From: an uncultured Syntrophobacteraceae bacterium
GTDB taxonomy: Bacteria; Desulfobacterota; Syntrophobacteria; Syntrophobacterales; Syntrophobacteraceae
DNA length: 8,056 nucleotides
Assembly (NCBI GenBank): GCA_937889795.1
Contig: CALBZH010000566.1
Coordinates: 1-8,056 of the forward strand
Direction: 5' to 3'
The translations under genes and the position numbers were made by a program. The stretch's first letter is position 1; each line of letters begins with the position of its first letter. The notes under the pieces were generated by a model. The model saw only the letters and a list, made by a program, of their open reading frames with translations, did no database searches and was not told where the DNA came from. Positions 1 through 6,944 of the stretch are shown here, one piece after another.

Positions 1-39
1 CACTCGTGACTGGAGTTCAGACGTGTGCTCTTCCGATCT
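1..39 (+). other. Illumina adapter left on the contig end (artefact)
   Basis: Bases 6-39 equal the 34-nt 3' part of the TruSeq Read 2/index adapter, starting GTGACTGGAGTTCAG and ending CTCTTCCGATCT. The five bases before it (CACTC) sit where the sample index ends in that adapter. This is not genomic DNA; the insert starts at base 40. The kinase gene on the minus strand is cut exactly here. The plus-strand reading frame across it gives the peptide MTGVQTCALPI, a translation of the adapter and not a protein. Confidence 0.97.
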
Positions 40-1055
40 GTTCCCCTGCTGCCCTTTGTGCTGTAAAAGCCCTTGAGGATCTTCTCCCGGGTTTTTTCGT
101 CCATACCGCAGCCGTTGTCGCTCACCGCGTATTCAACGGCCCAACCATCGGCCTTGTGCGAAGCGAGCACAACCGACTTCTCTTGAGCGGTGCACTGGAT
201 GTCCGTGCAGGCGTCGAGGGCATTGGTCACGAGATTCAGCAGGCAGCAGTGAATGGCCTCGGCGTCCATCCAGGCTGGCTTTAGGTCATGAGCGACGCTC
301 AGCGTCAGCTTAACACTCGCCTCCTCGGCTCTTGACTCCATCAATTGAAAAATCTCCTGGAGGGGCTCATTGGGATCGCACCGAGTGAGGATCGGCTCCC
401 TCTCCTTGGCGTAGTTCAACAGATCGAGGGCGAGGCCTTTGATTTTGTCCACATTGGACCGGGTCATCCGCCAGCCTTCGTCCACGTACTCCCGCTTTCC
501 CAGCTCGAGCCCTTTCTCGAGGACAAACATGCCGCCTTTCAAACCACCGATGATGTTCTTGATCGAGTGCGCCAAGGTGGCCACGGTCTGGCCGACGGAG
601 GCCAATCGCTCGGCCGCGAGGAGCTCCCGGGTCTTTTCCTCGACCATCCGTTCGAGCCCCTCCGTGTACTCGCGCAGTTTGCGCTTCAGCTCGAGCCGCT
701 CCTTGGCGCGCTTCAAGGCCACTTCGAGTGCCTCGTCGTTGATCGGCTTGGTCACGAAATCGGCCGCATCGCACTGGAGGCTCTTCACCGCCAGCTCCAG
801 GTCGCCATGGCCCGTCATCATGATCACCTGCGCGTCGGCATTCTCCTCCTTGATCCTCTTGAGAAGCTCGATTCCACCCATTCCGGGCATCTTGATATCC
901 GTGAGAATGAGAAGAGGCCCGTGACTTCTAAAGATCTTCAGCGCCTCTTCGCCGCTTGCCGCGGTGAGAACCTCATAGCCGCCGTCCGCCAAGGCAATGC
1001 CCAGCACGTTGCGAATACCCTCTTCGTCGTCTACGAGCAAAATTGCATGACTCAT
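40..1055 (-). CDS. Response-regulator receiver / histidine kinase hybrid, C-terminus missing
   Basis: Signalling protein with a receiver domain in front of a kinase core; 338 codons are present and the 3' end is lost at the adapter. Residues 1-120 form a CheY-like receiver: acidic pair D9-D10, phospho-acceptor D53 in TDIKMPG, T81 and K103. A charged, probably coiled-coil linker follows (about 110-150). The H-box is AHSIKNIIGG with H163, then come the N-box around LLNLVTNALDAC and the G1 box DNGCGMD. The sequence breaks off within GFYSTKGSRGT, where GLGL would follow, so only roughly 40 residues are probably missing. There is no membrane segment or DNA-binding domain. The ATG at 1055 overlaps the stop of the upstream kinase as ATGA, and AGGA stands 6 nt before it, which supports translational coupling. 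It may receive phosphate from a kinase encoded upstream and relay it onward (inference). Confidence 0.9.
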
Positions 1056-3340
1056 TGCCAGTCCTGTGCAATGGGAAATTGTATGATGAACGTCGCTCCC
1101 TCACCGTCCCGGGTTTCCACGCGAATGGAGCCATTGTAGTCCTGGACGATGCCGTAGCTGATGGACAGGCCCAGCCCGGTCCCCTTTCCCACTTCCTTGG
1201 TCGTGAAGAAGGGCTCGAATATCCTGTCCATGATGGCCTTAGGAATTCCTGGACCGGTGTCGTGCACTTCGATGACAACCTGGCGGTCTCTGACCCCTGT
1301 TCTGATGCGGATCTGCTTGGCCCCCAGCTCACCCCCGCCGCTTTCAGAGCACTCCTGAATGGCGTCCCGCGCATTGATCAAAAGGTTGATGAACACCTGC
1401 TCCAGGCGGGTGAGGTCGGCAAGCACCGGCGGCAGAGGAACCTGGAATTCCCGAATGACCTCGATTCCGCGCACCCGCAACTGCTGGCTGAACAGGTCCA
1501 GAGCACGCTCCATGGCGAGGTTCACATCGACGCGAACCTTCTCGACCTCCGACTTGCGCCCGAAATCTCTGAGGTGACTGATGATCTTCGAGGCACGGTC
1601 GACATGCCGGTCAATCTCCTCGGCCATCGTCTTGAGGATGTCTTCCCGAATGGGCTCAGCCTTCCTCACTTTCTTGATCAGGAAGTTGCTGGCCGTCTTC
1701 ATGACCGAAAGCGGCTGGTTCAGCTCATGCGCAATGCCCGTGGCCATTTCTCCGAGCGTGGCCATCTTGCTGGCCTGGATGAGCTGCTGCTCGGCCATCA
1801 GCTTCTTGGTGATGTCGCTCGTCGAGACCAGAAACGAGGCTCTCCCGAGGTATTCATACGGGGACACGCGGATATTCGTAAAAATCGTCCGCCCATCTTT
1901 CGTCACCTGCCTCGTCTGGCTCATCACATCGGCCGACCGGATCTCGAGGGCGTAGTTCTGCTGCTCGGCCTCCTCGAACAACCGCAGGAAGCTCGTCTTG
2001 ATCAGGTCCTCCTTCGCGTACCCGTAGACCTGCCTGACGCTTTCATTGCAGTCGAGAATGGACAGGCTCTTCCGGTCCAGCACAAAGATCGGATTGGGGA
2101 TGTTGTCGAATATGGTGCGGTACTTTTCCTCGGACTTGCGGATCTCCTCCTCGAGTCGTTTCATCTGCGTGATATCGAGGCTCATCTCCATCACGGCGGT
2201 GATCTGCCCGGAAGCATCGCGGATGGCCGACGTCCTCCCGATCCAGTGCGACTCAATTCCCTCCCTGGTGAAGCCCGTTTCCTCGATCGTGTGCGGCTCC
2301 CCGTCTTCAAAGGTCATCAACACGGGGCAGGGGTCGCATTTCTCGCAACGTCCCTTGTAAACCTTGTAGCAGTAGTCGCCCTCCTTCGGGGCGAAACGCT
2401 CGGTAAAATCCCGGTTGAACCGCACGAGGCGCAGGTCCCGATCCTGGACCGTGATGTAGCACGGCACCTGCTCGAAGAGCTCCTGGTACTCGATCCGCTG
2501 ATGGTCAAGTGCCTCCTGCTTTTCCCGGATCTTGGCCCCCATCGAGGTGATCGCCGCGGAAAGCTGGGCGACCTCACCCGCCCACCCCGTGCTTGGAGCC
2601 ACCCGATACTCGCCGCGCGCGATCTGCTTCGTTCGCTTGATGAGCTCGTTGATCGGGCGGTTGACGAACACGAAAAGAAAGCCTCCGACAATCAGGGACG
2701 TCGCCAGAAAGCTCAGCGCCGCGAGGAAGAGGATGCGCCGCTCATAAGACAGCATGCCTGCGTCGGTATCCGCGAGCGACACCACCACGTCGAGAGCACC
2801 CAGCACGGTCTTGTCCGACGGATGGATGTGGCAGGCGTCGGACGAGCAGCTTTCCTCGTTGTAGATGGGACTGATGACGCCGATCAGCCGATGACCTTCC
2901 GAGGAACGGAAGATCCTGGTCCTGGACTTGACATCCACTTCCTCCAAGGGAGGCTCCGTCCGGTGGCAAATGAAGCAGGCTTCGTCCTTGATCGTCGACT
3001 TGGTGTCGACTTCAGCAACGAGGTTTGAAAACTTGATCTCGCCTTGCTTGTTATAGATGCGGATATTTTCTATCCCTTTTTGTGTTCCTATATTGCTAAT
3101 GATCTTATTAATATCACCTCTTGAGTTGAGCATCATTGCATAGTGAGTTCCCAGTCTAATCGTACTTCCCAACCGGTCCACCTCTCTCACAACGACGTCA
3201 AGGGTTTCATTTCTGTAGTAGTTGATATTGAAATAAGCCCATACCGATATGACAACGAGAAGCACCAACCCAACCAGAAGGATTAGCTTCGAAATCAAGC
3301 TTTGATAAATATCTTTAAGTCTTTGAAAAACCTGACTCAT
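1052..3340 (-). CDS. Membrane-bound PAS histidine kinase with two periplasmic c-type heme-like motifs
   Basis: Transmembrane sensor kinase, 762 aa from the ATG at 3340. TM1 covers about residues 18-37, a periplasmic sensor about 38-200, and TM2 about 203-226. The sensor holds a CxxCH motif (C122-C125-H126) and a second CxxxxCH (C165-C170-H171), both on the side where c-type heme is attached, so a mono- or di-heme sensor is likely. Next come HAMP (about 225-280), a PAS domain with a Cys cluster (C324, C332, C335, C338; about 285-395), a second PAS (about 405-510), HisKA with H538 in GIAHELNQPL, and HATPase_c with N656, DTGPGIP (693-699) and GKGTGLGL (717-724). All catalytic boxes are intact. 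A TTG at 3376 would add 12 residues, but neither start has a strong Shine-Dalgarno. The first third of the coding region is much richer in A+T than the rest. The gene ends in a 4-bp overlap with the next kinase. Redox, nitric oxide or oxygen sensing is plausible but unproven. Confidence 0.93.
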   Translation of the reverse strand: MSQVFQRLKDIYQSLISKLILLVGLVLLVVISVWAYFNINYYRNETLDVVVREVDRLGSTIRLGTHYAMMLNSRGDINKIISNIGTQKGIENIRIYNKQGEIKFSNLVAEVDTKSTIKDEACFICHRTEPPLEEVDVKSRTRIFRSSEGHRLIGVISPIYNEESCSSDACHIHPSDKTVLGALDVVVSLADTDAGMLSYERRILFLAALSFLATSLIVGGFLFVFVNRPINELIKRTKQIARGEYRVAPSTGWAGEVAQLSAAITSMGAKIREKQEALDHQRIEYQELFEQVPCYITVQDRDLRLVRFNRDFTERFAPKEGDYCYKVYKGRCEKCDPCPVLMTFEDGEPHTIEETGFTREGIESHWIGRTSAIRDASGQITAVMEMSLDITQMKRLEEEIRKSEEKYRTIFDNIPNPIFVLDRKSLSILDCNESVRQVYGYAKEDLIKTSFLRLFEEAEQQNYALEIRSADVMSQTRQVTKDGRTIFTNIRVSPYEYLGRASFLVSTSDITKKLMAEQQLIQASKMATLGEMATGIAHELNQPLSVMKTASNFLIKKVRKAEPIREDILKTMAEEIDRHVDRASKIISHLRDFGRKSEVEKVRVDVNLAMERALDLFSQQLRVRGIEVIREFQVPLPPVLADLTRLEQVFINLLINARDAIQECSESGGGELGAKQIRIRTGVRDRQVVIEVHDTGPGIPKAIMDRIFEPFFTTKEVGKGTGLGLSISYGIVQDYNGSIRVETRDGEGATFIIQFPIAQDWQ

Positions 3341-3446
3341 GCGTTGATCCAGACCGTTTGAAGCCAATATCGTCAAGATGGAAGATACGACTGGTCACCC
3401 ACAATGCCTTTTGACATCAAATGAGTCTCAAGCAAAGCCCCTTGGT

Positions 3447-4958
3447 CTATGTCGCCTTATTGCCAACGTTGTTGCCGGGGCTGGAATGCCGATAGAGAGG
3501 CAGCTCGATGGCAAACGTCGTGCCCTTTTCGCTGGTTTCCTTGACCCAGATACGCCCCCCATTTTCCTTGAGTATGCCGTAAGCGGTGCTCAAGCCAAGC
3601 CCCGTGCCTTTGCCCGGCGCCTTCGTCGTGAAGAACGGGTCGAAGATCCGGCCGAGATCCTCCGGGGGGATCCCCCGTCCGGTGTCGGAGACTTCAATGT
3701 AGGCTTTTTGCGCGGGCTTGTCGCGGTAGGTGCGAAGCGTCAAGGTGCCTTCGTGCCCCATGGCGTCCACGGCGTTCAAGACGAGATTCACAATCACCTG
3801 GCCCAGTTGATCCTTGTCCCCCTCGATCAGGGTCATCTCGTCTGAGAGCTCTTTCCGGATGTGGATCCCCATGAAGAACTTCCGGTCACGAATGAGATCC
3901 AGACCATGCTCCAGAAGCGTGTTGACGTGCAGGATTTCCTTGCTTGGGGTTTCCTGTCGGCTGTAGGCAAGAAGATTCTTGATGATCTTGCCGCACCGCT
4001 TGGCGTCTTCGTAGATGCACGTCAGACTGTGTCTGCGGGGATCATCCTCGCCCAGGCTGTCCAGCAGGAGATTGGCGTAGAAGATGATCCCGGTCAGCGG
4101 GTTGTTGATCTCGTGCGCAACCCCGGCCGCAAGCTGTCCCAGGGAAGCCATTTTTTCCGCACGCGCGATACGGGCGAGCATTTCTCGCATGGCCTGCTCG
4201 TTCTTGAGCTTCTCCCGCAAATCATTGAACAGCCCGACGGTGGCAATTTCCTGATCGCCTTCGTAAATGATCGCCGCGGTCAGCTCGACGGGGATCTCCT
4301 CGCCATTGGCGTGCATCAGAGTGAACCTGCCCGGATGCAGCTTGCCCTTCCCCCCTTTGCTCTCATCCCGCAGGATCTTCATGACCTCCTTGGCCTGCCC
4401 CGGCAGGTAGAGCTTCTCGGTGGTCAATGGTTCATCGGCATCCTTGAGCGAGTACCCTGTGAGCTCCTCGGCGGCGGGGTTCATGGTCAGAACCCGCCCC
4501 TTCCGGTCCGCGGCGATGATGGCCGTGGTCGAGCTCTGGATGAGCTTCTGCGTGAAGTCCTTGGCTCCCGAGAGCTCTCGCTCGAGGTTCTTGATCTGGG
4601 TGACATCGTGCATGGATTCGACAATATACAGGACATTGCCGGCGTCATCGAGGATCGGGGAAAAGACCCGATTGTCCCACTTCTTCTTTCCGCCACGCGT
4701 CTTCACGTATTTCAAGACGGAGTGCCCGAGACGATCCGCGAGGACCTTGGCCATCGCGCAGCTTTCCTCGGGACACGGCTCCGCGGAGTGATAAAAGTAA
4801 TCGTGGCACTTCTTCCCGACCACATCCTCCTTCTTGCACTCGAACTTTTCCAGGAAGCTGGCGTTCACGTCCACGATCAGCTTGTCGGGCTTCAAAATCA
4901 GAGTGGGCACCGAAAAACAATCGAAAAGCCTGGCTTTCCAGACGTTGGGAGTCTCCAT
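3447..4958 (-). CDS. Soluble double-PAS histidine kinase
   Basis: Cytoplasmic sensor kinase of 503 aa, with no signal peptide or membrane segment. PAS 1 (about 10-120) carries a Cys set, C51, C62 and C67, around [21 protein letters not shown] 2 (about 135-245) has the usual [10 protein letters not shown] core. A short coiled coil leads to HisKA, with phospho-acceptor H282 in [10 protein letters not shown]. HATPase_c follows: N-box LVLNAVDAM (N395), G1 DTGRGIP (425-431), F-box DPFFTTK and G2 GKGTGLGL (449-456). All motifs are intact, so it should be active. The frame is open up to 5111, but that extension is Gln/Gly-rich and overlaps the end of the regulator gene. The ATG at 4958 ([10 protein letters not shown]) has GAGAG just upstream and starts the recognisable PAS, so I chose it. 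It lies 35 bp after the sigma-54 regulator and is the most likely cognate kinase for it, in the NtrB/NtrC manner (inference). Confidence 0.94.
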   Translation of the reverse strand: METPNVWKARLFDCFSVPTLILKPDKLIVDVNASFLEKFECKKEDVVGKKCHDYFYHSAEPCPEESCAMAKVLADRLGHSVLKYVKTRGGKKKWDNRVFSPILDDAGNVLYIVESMHDVTQIKNLERELSGAKDFTQKLIQSSTTAIIAADRKGRVLTMNPAAEELTGYSLKDADEPLTTEKLYLPGQAKEVMKILRDESKGGKGKLHPGRFTLMHANGEEIPVELTAAIIYEGDQEIATVGLFNDLREKLKNEQAMREMLARIARAEKMASLGQLAAGVAHEINNPLTGIIFYANLLLDSLGEDDPRRHSLTCIYEDAKRCGKIIKNLLAYSRQETPSKEILHVNTLLEHGLDLIRDRKFFMGIHIRKELSDEMTLIEGDKDQLGQVIVNLVLNAVDAMGHEGTLTLRTYRDKPAQKAYIEVSDTGRGIPPEDLGRIFDPFFTTKAPGKGTGLGLSTAYGILKENGGRIWVKETSEKGTTFAIELPLYRHSSPGNNVGNKAT

Positions 4959-4993
4959 CTTCGGTCTCTCGCCGCGCACGGGTTCGTTCAATG

Positions 4994-6361
4994 TCAGCCC
5001 TGCGAGCCATCCGCTTTGCTGGCACCCGGGCTGAGGTTGTAATGCTTGATCTTGCTGTGGAGCGTAACCCTGCTGATTTCCAGGGCCGCAGCGGCCTTTG
5101 AAATGTTCCACCCATGGAGGTTGAGAATTCGCTCGATGTGCTGCTTTTCGTTTTCCTTCAGCGATTGAGGGAGATCCTGAGGAGAGGACCTGAAGAGGAA
5201 TGCGAAGTCATCCTTGGTGAGGTAGTGGCCTTTGGACAGCACAACGGCCCGCTCGACAGCATTTTCCAGCTCACGGACGTTTCCTGGCCAAGGGTAGCTT
5301 TGCAGCGCCTTGATGGCCTGCTGCTGAATCCCCACAACCGGCTTGCTGGTTTCTTTGCGGATCCGCTCCAAAAAGTGCTGCGCCAGCTCCGGGATGTCGT
5401 CGATGCGCGCGTGAAGCGGCGGAATTTCCAGCTCGATGACGTTCAAGCGATAATAGAAATCCTGGCGAAAGGCCCCACGCTCGATCTCTTTGGCTAGGTC
5501 TTTGTGCGTGGCGCAGATGAGGCGAAAATCGACCGGGATCTCCTCCGTCCCTCCGACGCGATGAAACGTCTTCACTTCCAGCACACGAAGCAGGTCGACC
5601 TGCATCTTCAGAGGGATTTCCCCGACCTCGTCCAGGAAAAGGGACCCGCCCTCAGCCATTTCCAGTCGACCCTTCTTGGCGCGCTTCGCGCCGGTAAACG
5701 CCCCGCTCTCGTGGCCGAACAGCTCGGTTTCGAGGAGCGTCTCCGTAAACGCCCCGCAGTTGATCGGGATGAAGGGTCCAGAGCTTCGGTCGCTCAAGGC
5801 ATGGATGGCCTTCGCCACCAGCTCCTTTCCCGTTCCGGTTTCCCCGCGCAGCAGCACGGGTGAATCGAAGGTTGCAACCTGCTCGATCAGGGAGAAGAGC
5901 TGGCGCATGCAGCCGGACGCCCCGATCAGGTCCTCGCAGCGCACGCGACACGCGATCTGCTCCCTCAGGATGATGTTTTCCTCGAGGGTCCGTTTCTGCT
6001 TCAGGAGCTTCTCGAGCAGGCAGGTCAATTCTCCGGGCTCGAAGGGCTTGGTGAGATAATCGCAGGCTCCGCGCTTCATCGCGTCGACGGCGGTCTCGAT
6101 GGATCCGAACGCCGTGATCATGACCACCATCGAATAGGGGCAGTTGGCCTTGACGTAGTCGAGCACTTCCAAGCCGCTCACCTCGGGCATCTTGATGTCG
6201 AGAAAGATGAAATCGTAGTCCTTGGTGTCCACCATTTCGAGAGCGATCCGGCCCCCGTCAGCGCTGTCCACGTCGTAGCCGTACTTCTTGAACCAGGCAA
6301 CGAGGGATTCCCGCACGATCATTTCATCATCGACAACAAGGATCTTCCAACTTCCGGTCAT
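4994..6361 (-). CDS. Sigma-54-dependent response regulator (NtrC family)
   Basis: Activator of sigma-54 RNA polymerase, 455 aa, close to the usual length of NtrC/ZraR/AtoC-type proteins. Receiver domain about 1-120: acidic pair D11-D12, phospho-acceptor D55 in FLDIKMP, T83 and K105. The AAA+ domain, about 145-370, has Walker A GETGTGKE (173-180), the sigma-54 contact loop GAFTGA (220-225), Walker B SLFLDE (240-245) and the YPWPGNVREL segment. The C-terminal Fis-type helix-turn-helix lies about 410-445 (NISKAAAALEISRVTLHSKI). The start ATG at 6361 has a strong Shine-Dalgarno, AAGGGAG, 5 nt upstream. It is the first gene of the kinase operon and the only DNA-binding protein in the window, so it is the natural candidate to bind the paired dyads at 6635-6718 and drive the divergent gene. 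It resembles AtoC/ZraR in general layout but cannot be assigned to either. Confidence 0.96.
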   Translation of the reverse strand: MTGSWKILVVDDEMIVRESLVAWFKKYGYDVDSADGGRIALEMVDTKDYDFIFLDIKMPEVSGLEVLDYVKANCPYSMVVMITAFGSIETAVDAMKRGACDYLTKPFEPGELTCLLEKLLKQKRTLEENIILREQIACRVRCEDLIGASGCMRQLFSLIEQVATFDSPVLLRGETGTGKELVAKAIHALSDRSSGPFIPINCGAFTETLLETELFGHESGAFTGAKRAKKGRLEMAEGGSLFLDEVGEIPLKMQVDLLRVLEVKTFHRVGGTEEIPVDFRLICATHKDLAKEIERGAFRQDFYYRLNVIELEIPPLHARIDDIPELAQHFLERIRKETSKPVVGIQQQAIKALQSYPWPGNVRELENAVERAVVLSKGHYLTKDDFAFLFRSSPQDLPQSLKENEKQHIERILNLHGWNISKAAAALEISRVTLHSKIKHYNLSPGASKADGSQG

Positions 6362-6491
6362 AAATCTCCCTTCTTCAGGATGGTGCGTGCCCCGGGAAGA
6401 ACGGAATAACGTGCTGCGACGCGCTTCATCGAGAGCGGCGTTTCGTCTGAGCTTAATGCCATTTTATGGGTGAATTCGCTCATTTCCTGAT

Positions 6492-6507
6492 TGCAAGATT
6501 AGTACCG
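6492..6507 (-). promoter_or_regulatory. Candidate sigma-54 promoter for the regulator-kinase operon
   Basis: On the minus strand the sequence is CGGTACTAATCTTGCA. Against TGGCACG-N4-TTGCA it keeps the GG of the -24 element, the whole TTGCA of the -12 element and exact spacing, but matches only 4 of 7 bases in the -24 half. The predicted start of transcription is near 6481, about 119 nt before the regulator ATG. It is a weaker match than the promoter on the other side; the symmetric placement of the dyads between the two adds some support. Confidence 0.42.
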
Positions 6508-6563
6508 GAACCCCGGCAAAACCAAGACGGGACGCTCCACCGCGCTGGATGTGGGTGGATGAC

Positions 6564-6581
6564 GGGGCAGTCGACCGCCCC
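6564..6581. repeat. Small GC-rich inverted repeat
   Basis: GGGGC and GCCCC flank an 8-nt loop that itself contains GTCGAC. It lies between the minus-strand promoter candidate and the dyads. There is no T-run on either side, so it is not a convincing terminator. It may be chance or a minor structural element. Confidence 0.25.
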
Positions 6582-6634
6582 ACGAAGCGATGCGGTCGCG
6601 TCTTGGGCTGGGGTGTACAGATCTTGAATCCGGC

Positions 6635-6651
6635 TGCTAAGAAACTTTACA
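6635..6651. promoter_or_regulatory. Imperfect 17-bp dyad, second putative activator site
   Basis: TGCTAAG-AAA-CTTTACA has the same architecture as the perfect dyad at 6702-6718: an identical right half, a 3-nt spacer, and a left half matching 5 of 7. Its centre is 67 bp from that of the perfect site, about 222 bp upstream of the predicted plus-strand start and about 162 bp upstream of the predicted minus-strand start. It is read as a weaker binding site for the sigma-54 regulator. Confidence 0.5.
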
Positions 6652-6701
6652 CCTCCTGAACGGGCACTCCTCAAGCCGAAAGACTGGCTTCCGGAGACAT
6701 T

Positions 6702-6718
6702 TGTAAAGAACCTTTACA
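6702..6718. promoter_or_regulatory. Perfect 17-bp dyad, putative upstream activator site
   Basis: TGTAAAG-AAC-CTTTACA is a perfect 7-bp inverted repeat with a 3-nt spacer. No T-run follows and no coding sequence covers it. It is centred about 155 bp upstream of the predicted sigma-54 start site of the GcvH-like gene, the distance at which NtrC-family activators usually bind. A dimeric Fis-type HTH is expected to recognise a dyad of this kind. That the regulator encoded next door binds it is inference. Confidence 0.6.
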
Positions 6719-6838
6719 GAAAAATCACCCAAAGCGAATCCTTCTTTCGAATTAAGCCCTCACCATATCCTCTTTGTTCTTTCATTTCGTAAGCCCCGAG
6801 CCACTTTAGAGCATGTCACGCATCGGCTTGTCATACTG

Positions 6839-6854
6839 TGGCACGCGTCTTGTA
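6839..6854 (+). promoter_or_regulatory. Sigma-54 (-24/-12) promoter of the GcvH-like gene
   Basis: TGGCACGCGTCTTGTA matches the consensus TGGCACG-N4-TTGCA at 11 of 12 informative positions with exact spacing; the only change is T for C at -12. The predicted transcription start is near 6865, leaving a leader of about 80 nt before the ATG at 6945. A sigma-54 activator gene and two dyads lie upstream, as this promoter class requires. Confidence 0.75.
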
Positions 6855-6932
6855 AATGAAGAGTGCACGAAAGCAGCGAATGTATTTACTGGATTGTTAA
6901 TAACTTCCATTTCCATATTTCGCGACAGACAC

Positions 6933-6938
6933 AGGAGG
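6933..6938 (+). promoter_or_regulatory. Strong ribosome-binding site that sets the start at 6945
   Basis: AGGAGG lies 6 nt before the ATG at 6945. The frame is open further upstream to an ATG at 6813, but that codon precedes the sigma-54 promoter and has no such site, so 6945 is the start. Confidence 0.9.
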
Positions 6939-6944
6939 CCAATC

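Larger units (their letters stand above)
6362..6944. promoter_or_regulatory. Divergent intergenic control region
   Basis: A 583-bp gap between the start codons of the sigma-54 regulator (minus) and the GcvH-like gene (plus). It holds two -24/-12 promoter candidates facing outward, two related 17-bp dyads between them, and a leader on each side (about 119 nt before the regulator, about 80 nt before the GcvH-like gene). From about 6640 it is visibly richer in A+T than the kinase genes. No tRNA, small-RNA or insertion-sequence hallmark was seen. Confidence 0.8.

Noticed and set aside
6..284. Plus-strand ORF starting MTGVQTCALPI
   Set aside because: It begins in adapter sequence and runs antisense to the hybrid kinase's ATPase domain.
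345..1139. 264-codon plus-strand ORF
   Set aside because: Antisense to the receiver-kinase hybrid, whose conserved residues are all present on the other strand.
1043..3028. 661-codon plus-strand ORF
   Set aside because: It is antisense to the heme-sensor kinase, which has every expected motif. Long antisense frames are common in GC-rich genes, and this one has no recognisable domain.
3341..3376. TTG start for the membrane kinase (adds 12 residues)
   Set aside because: It has no ribosome-binding site, and the ATG at 3340 gives a normal short cytoplasmic N-terminus before TM1. It cannot be fully excluded.
3341..3446. Internal promoter in the 106-bp gap between the two kinases
   Set aside because: A TTGACG is present on the minus strand, but no acceptable -10 follows at 16-18 bp and no -24/-12 pair was seen.
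3861..5042. 393-codon plus-strand ORF
   Set aside because: Antisense shadow of the soluble PAS kinase; no family features.
4959..5111. Upstream start for the soluble kinase (adds 51 residues)
   Set aside because: The extension is Gln/Gly-rich, overlaps the end of the regulator gene by 118 bp and carries no domain.
6480..6674. 64-codon minus-strand ORF upstream of the regulator
   Set aside because: It covers one dyad and the minus-strand promoter candidate. The product is Arg/Ser/Pro-rich without any motif, and no ribosome-binding site was seen.
6852..6889. GTAAAT / ATTTAC inverted repeat near the plus-strand start site
   Set aside because: Only 6 bp with a 26-nt spacing, and half of it lies within the promoter; likely chance.
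6813..6944. Upstream start for the GcvH-like gene (adds 44 residues)
   Set aside because: It lies before the sigma-54 promoter, and the AGGAGG at 6933 clearly serves the ATG at 6945.
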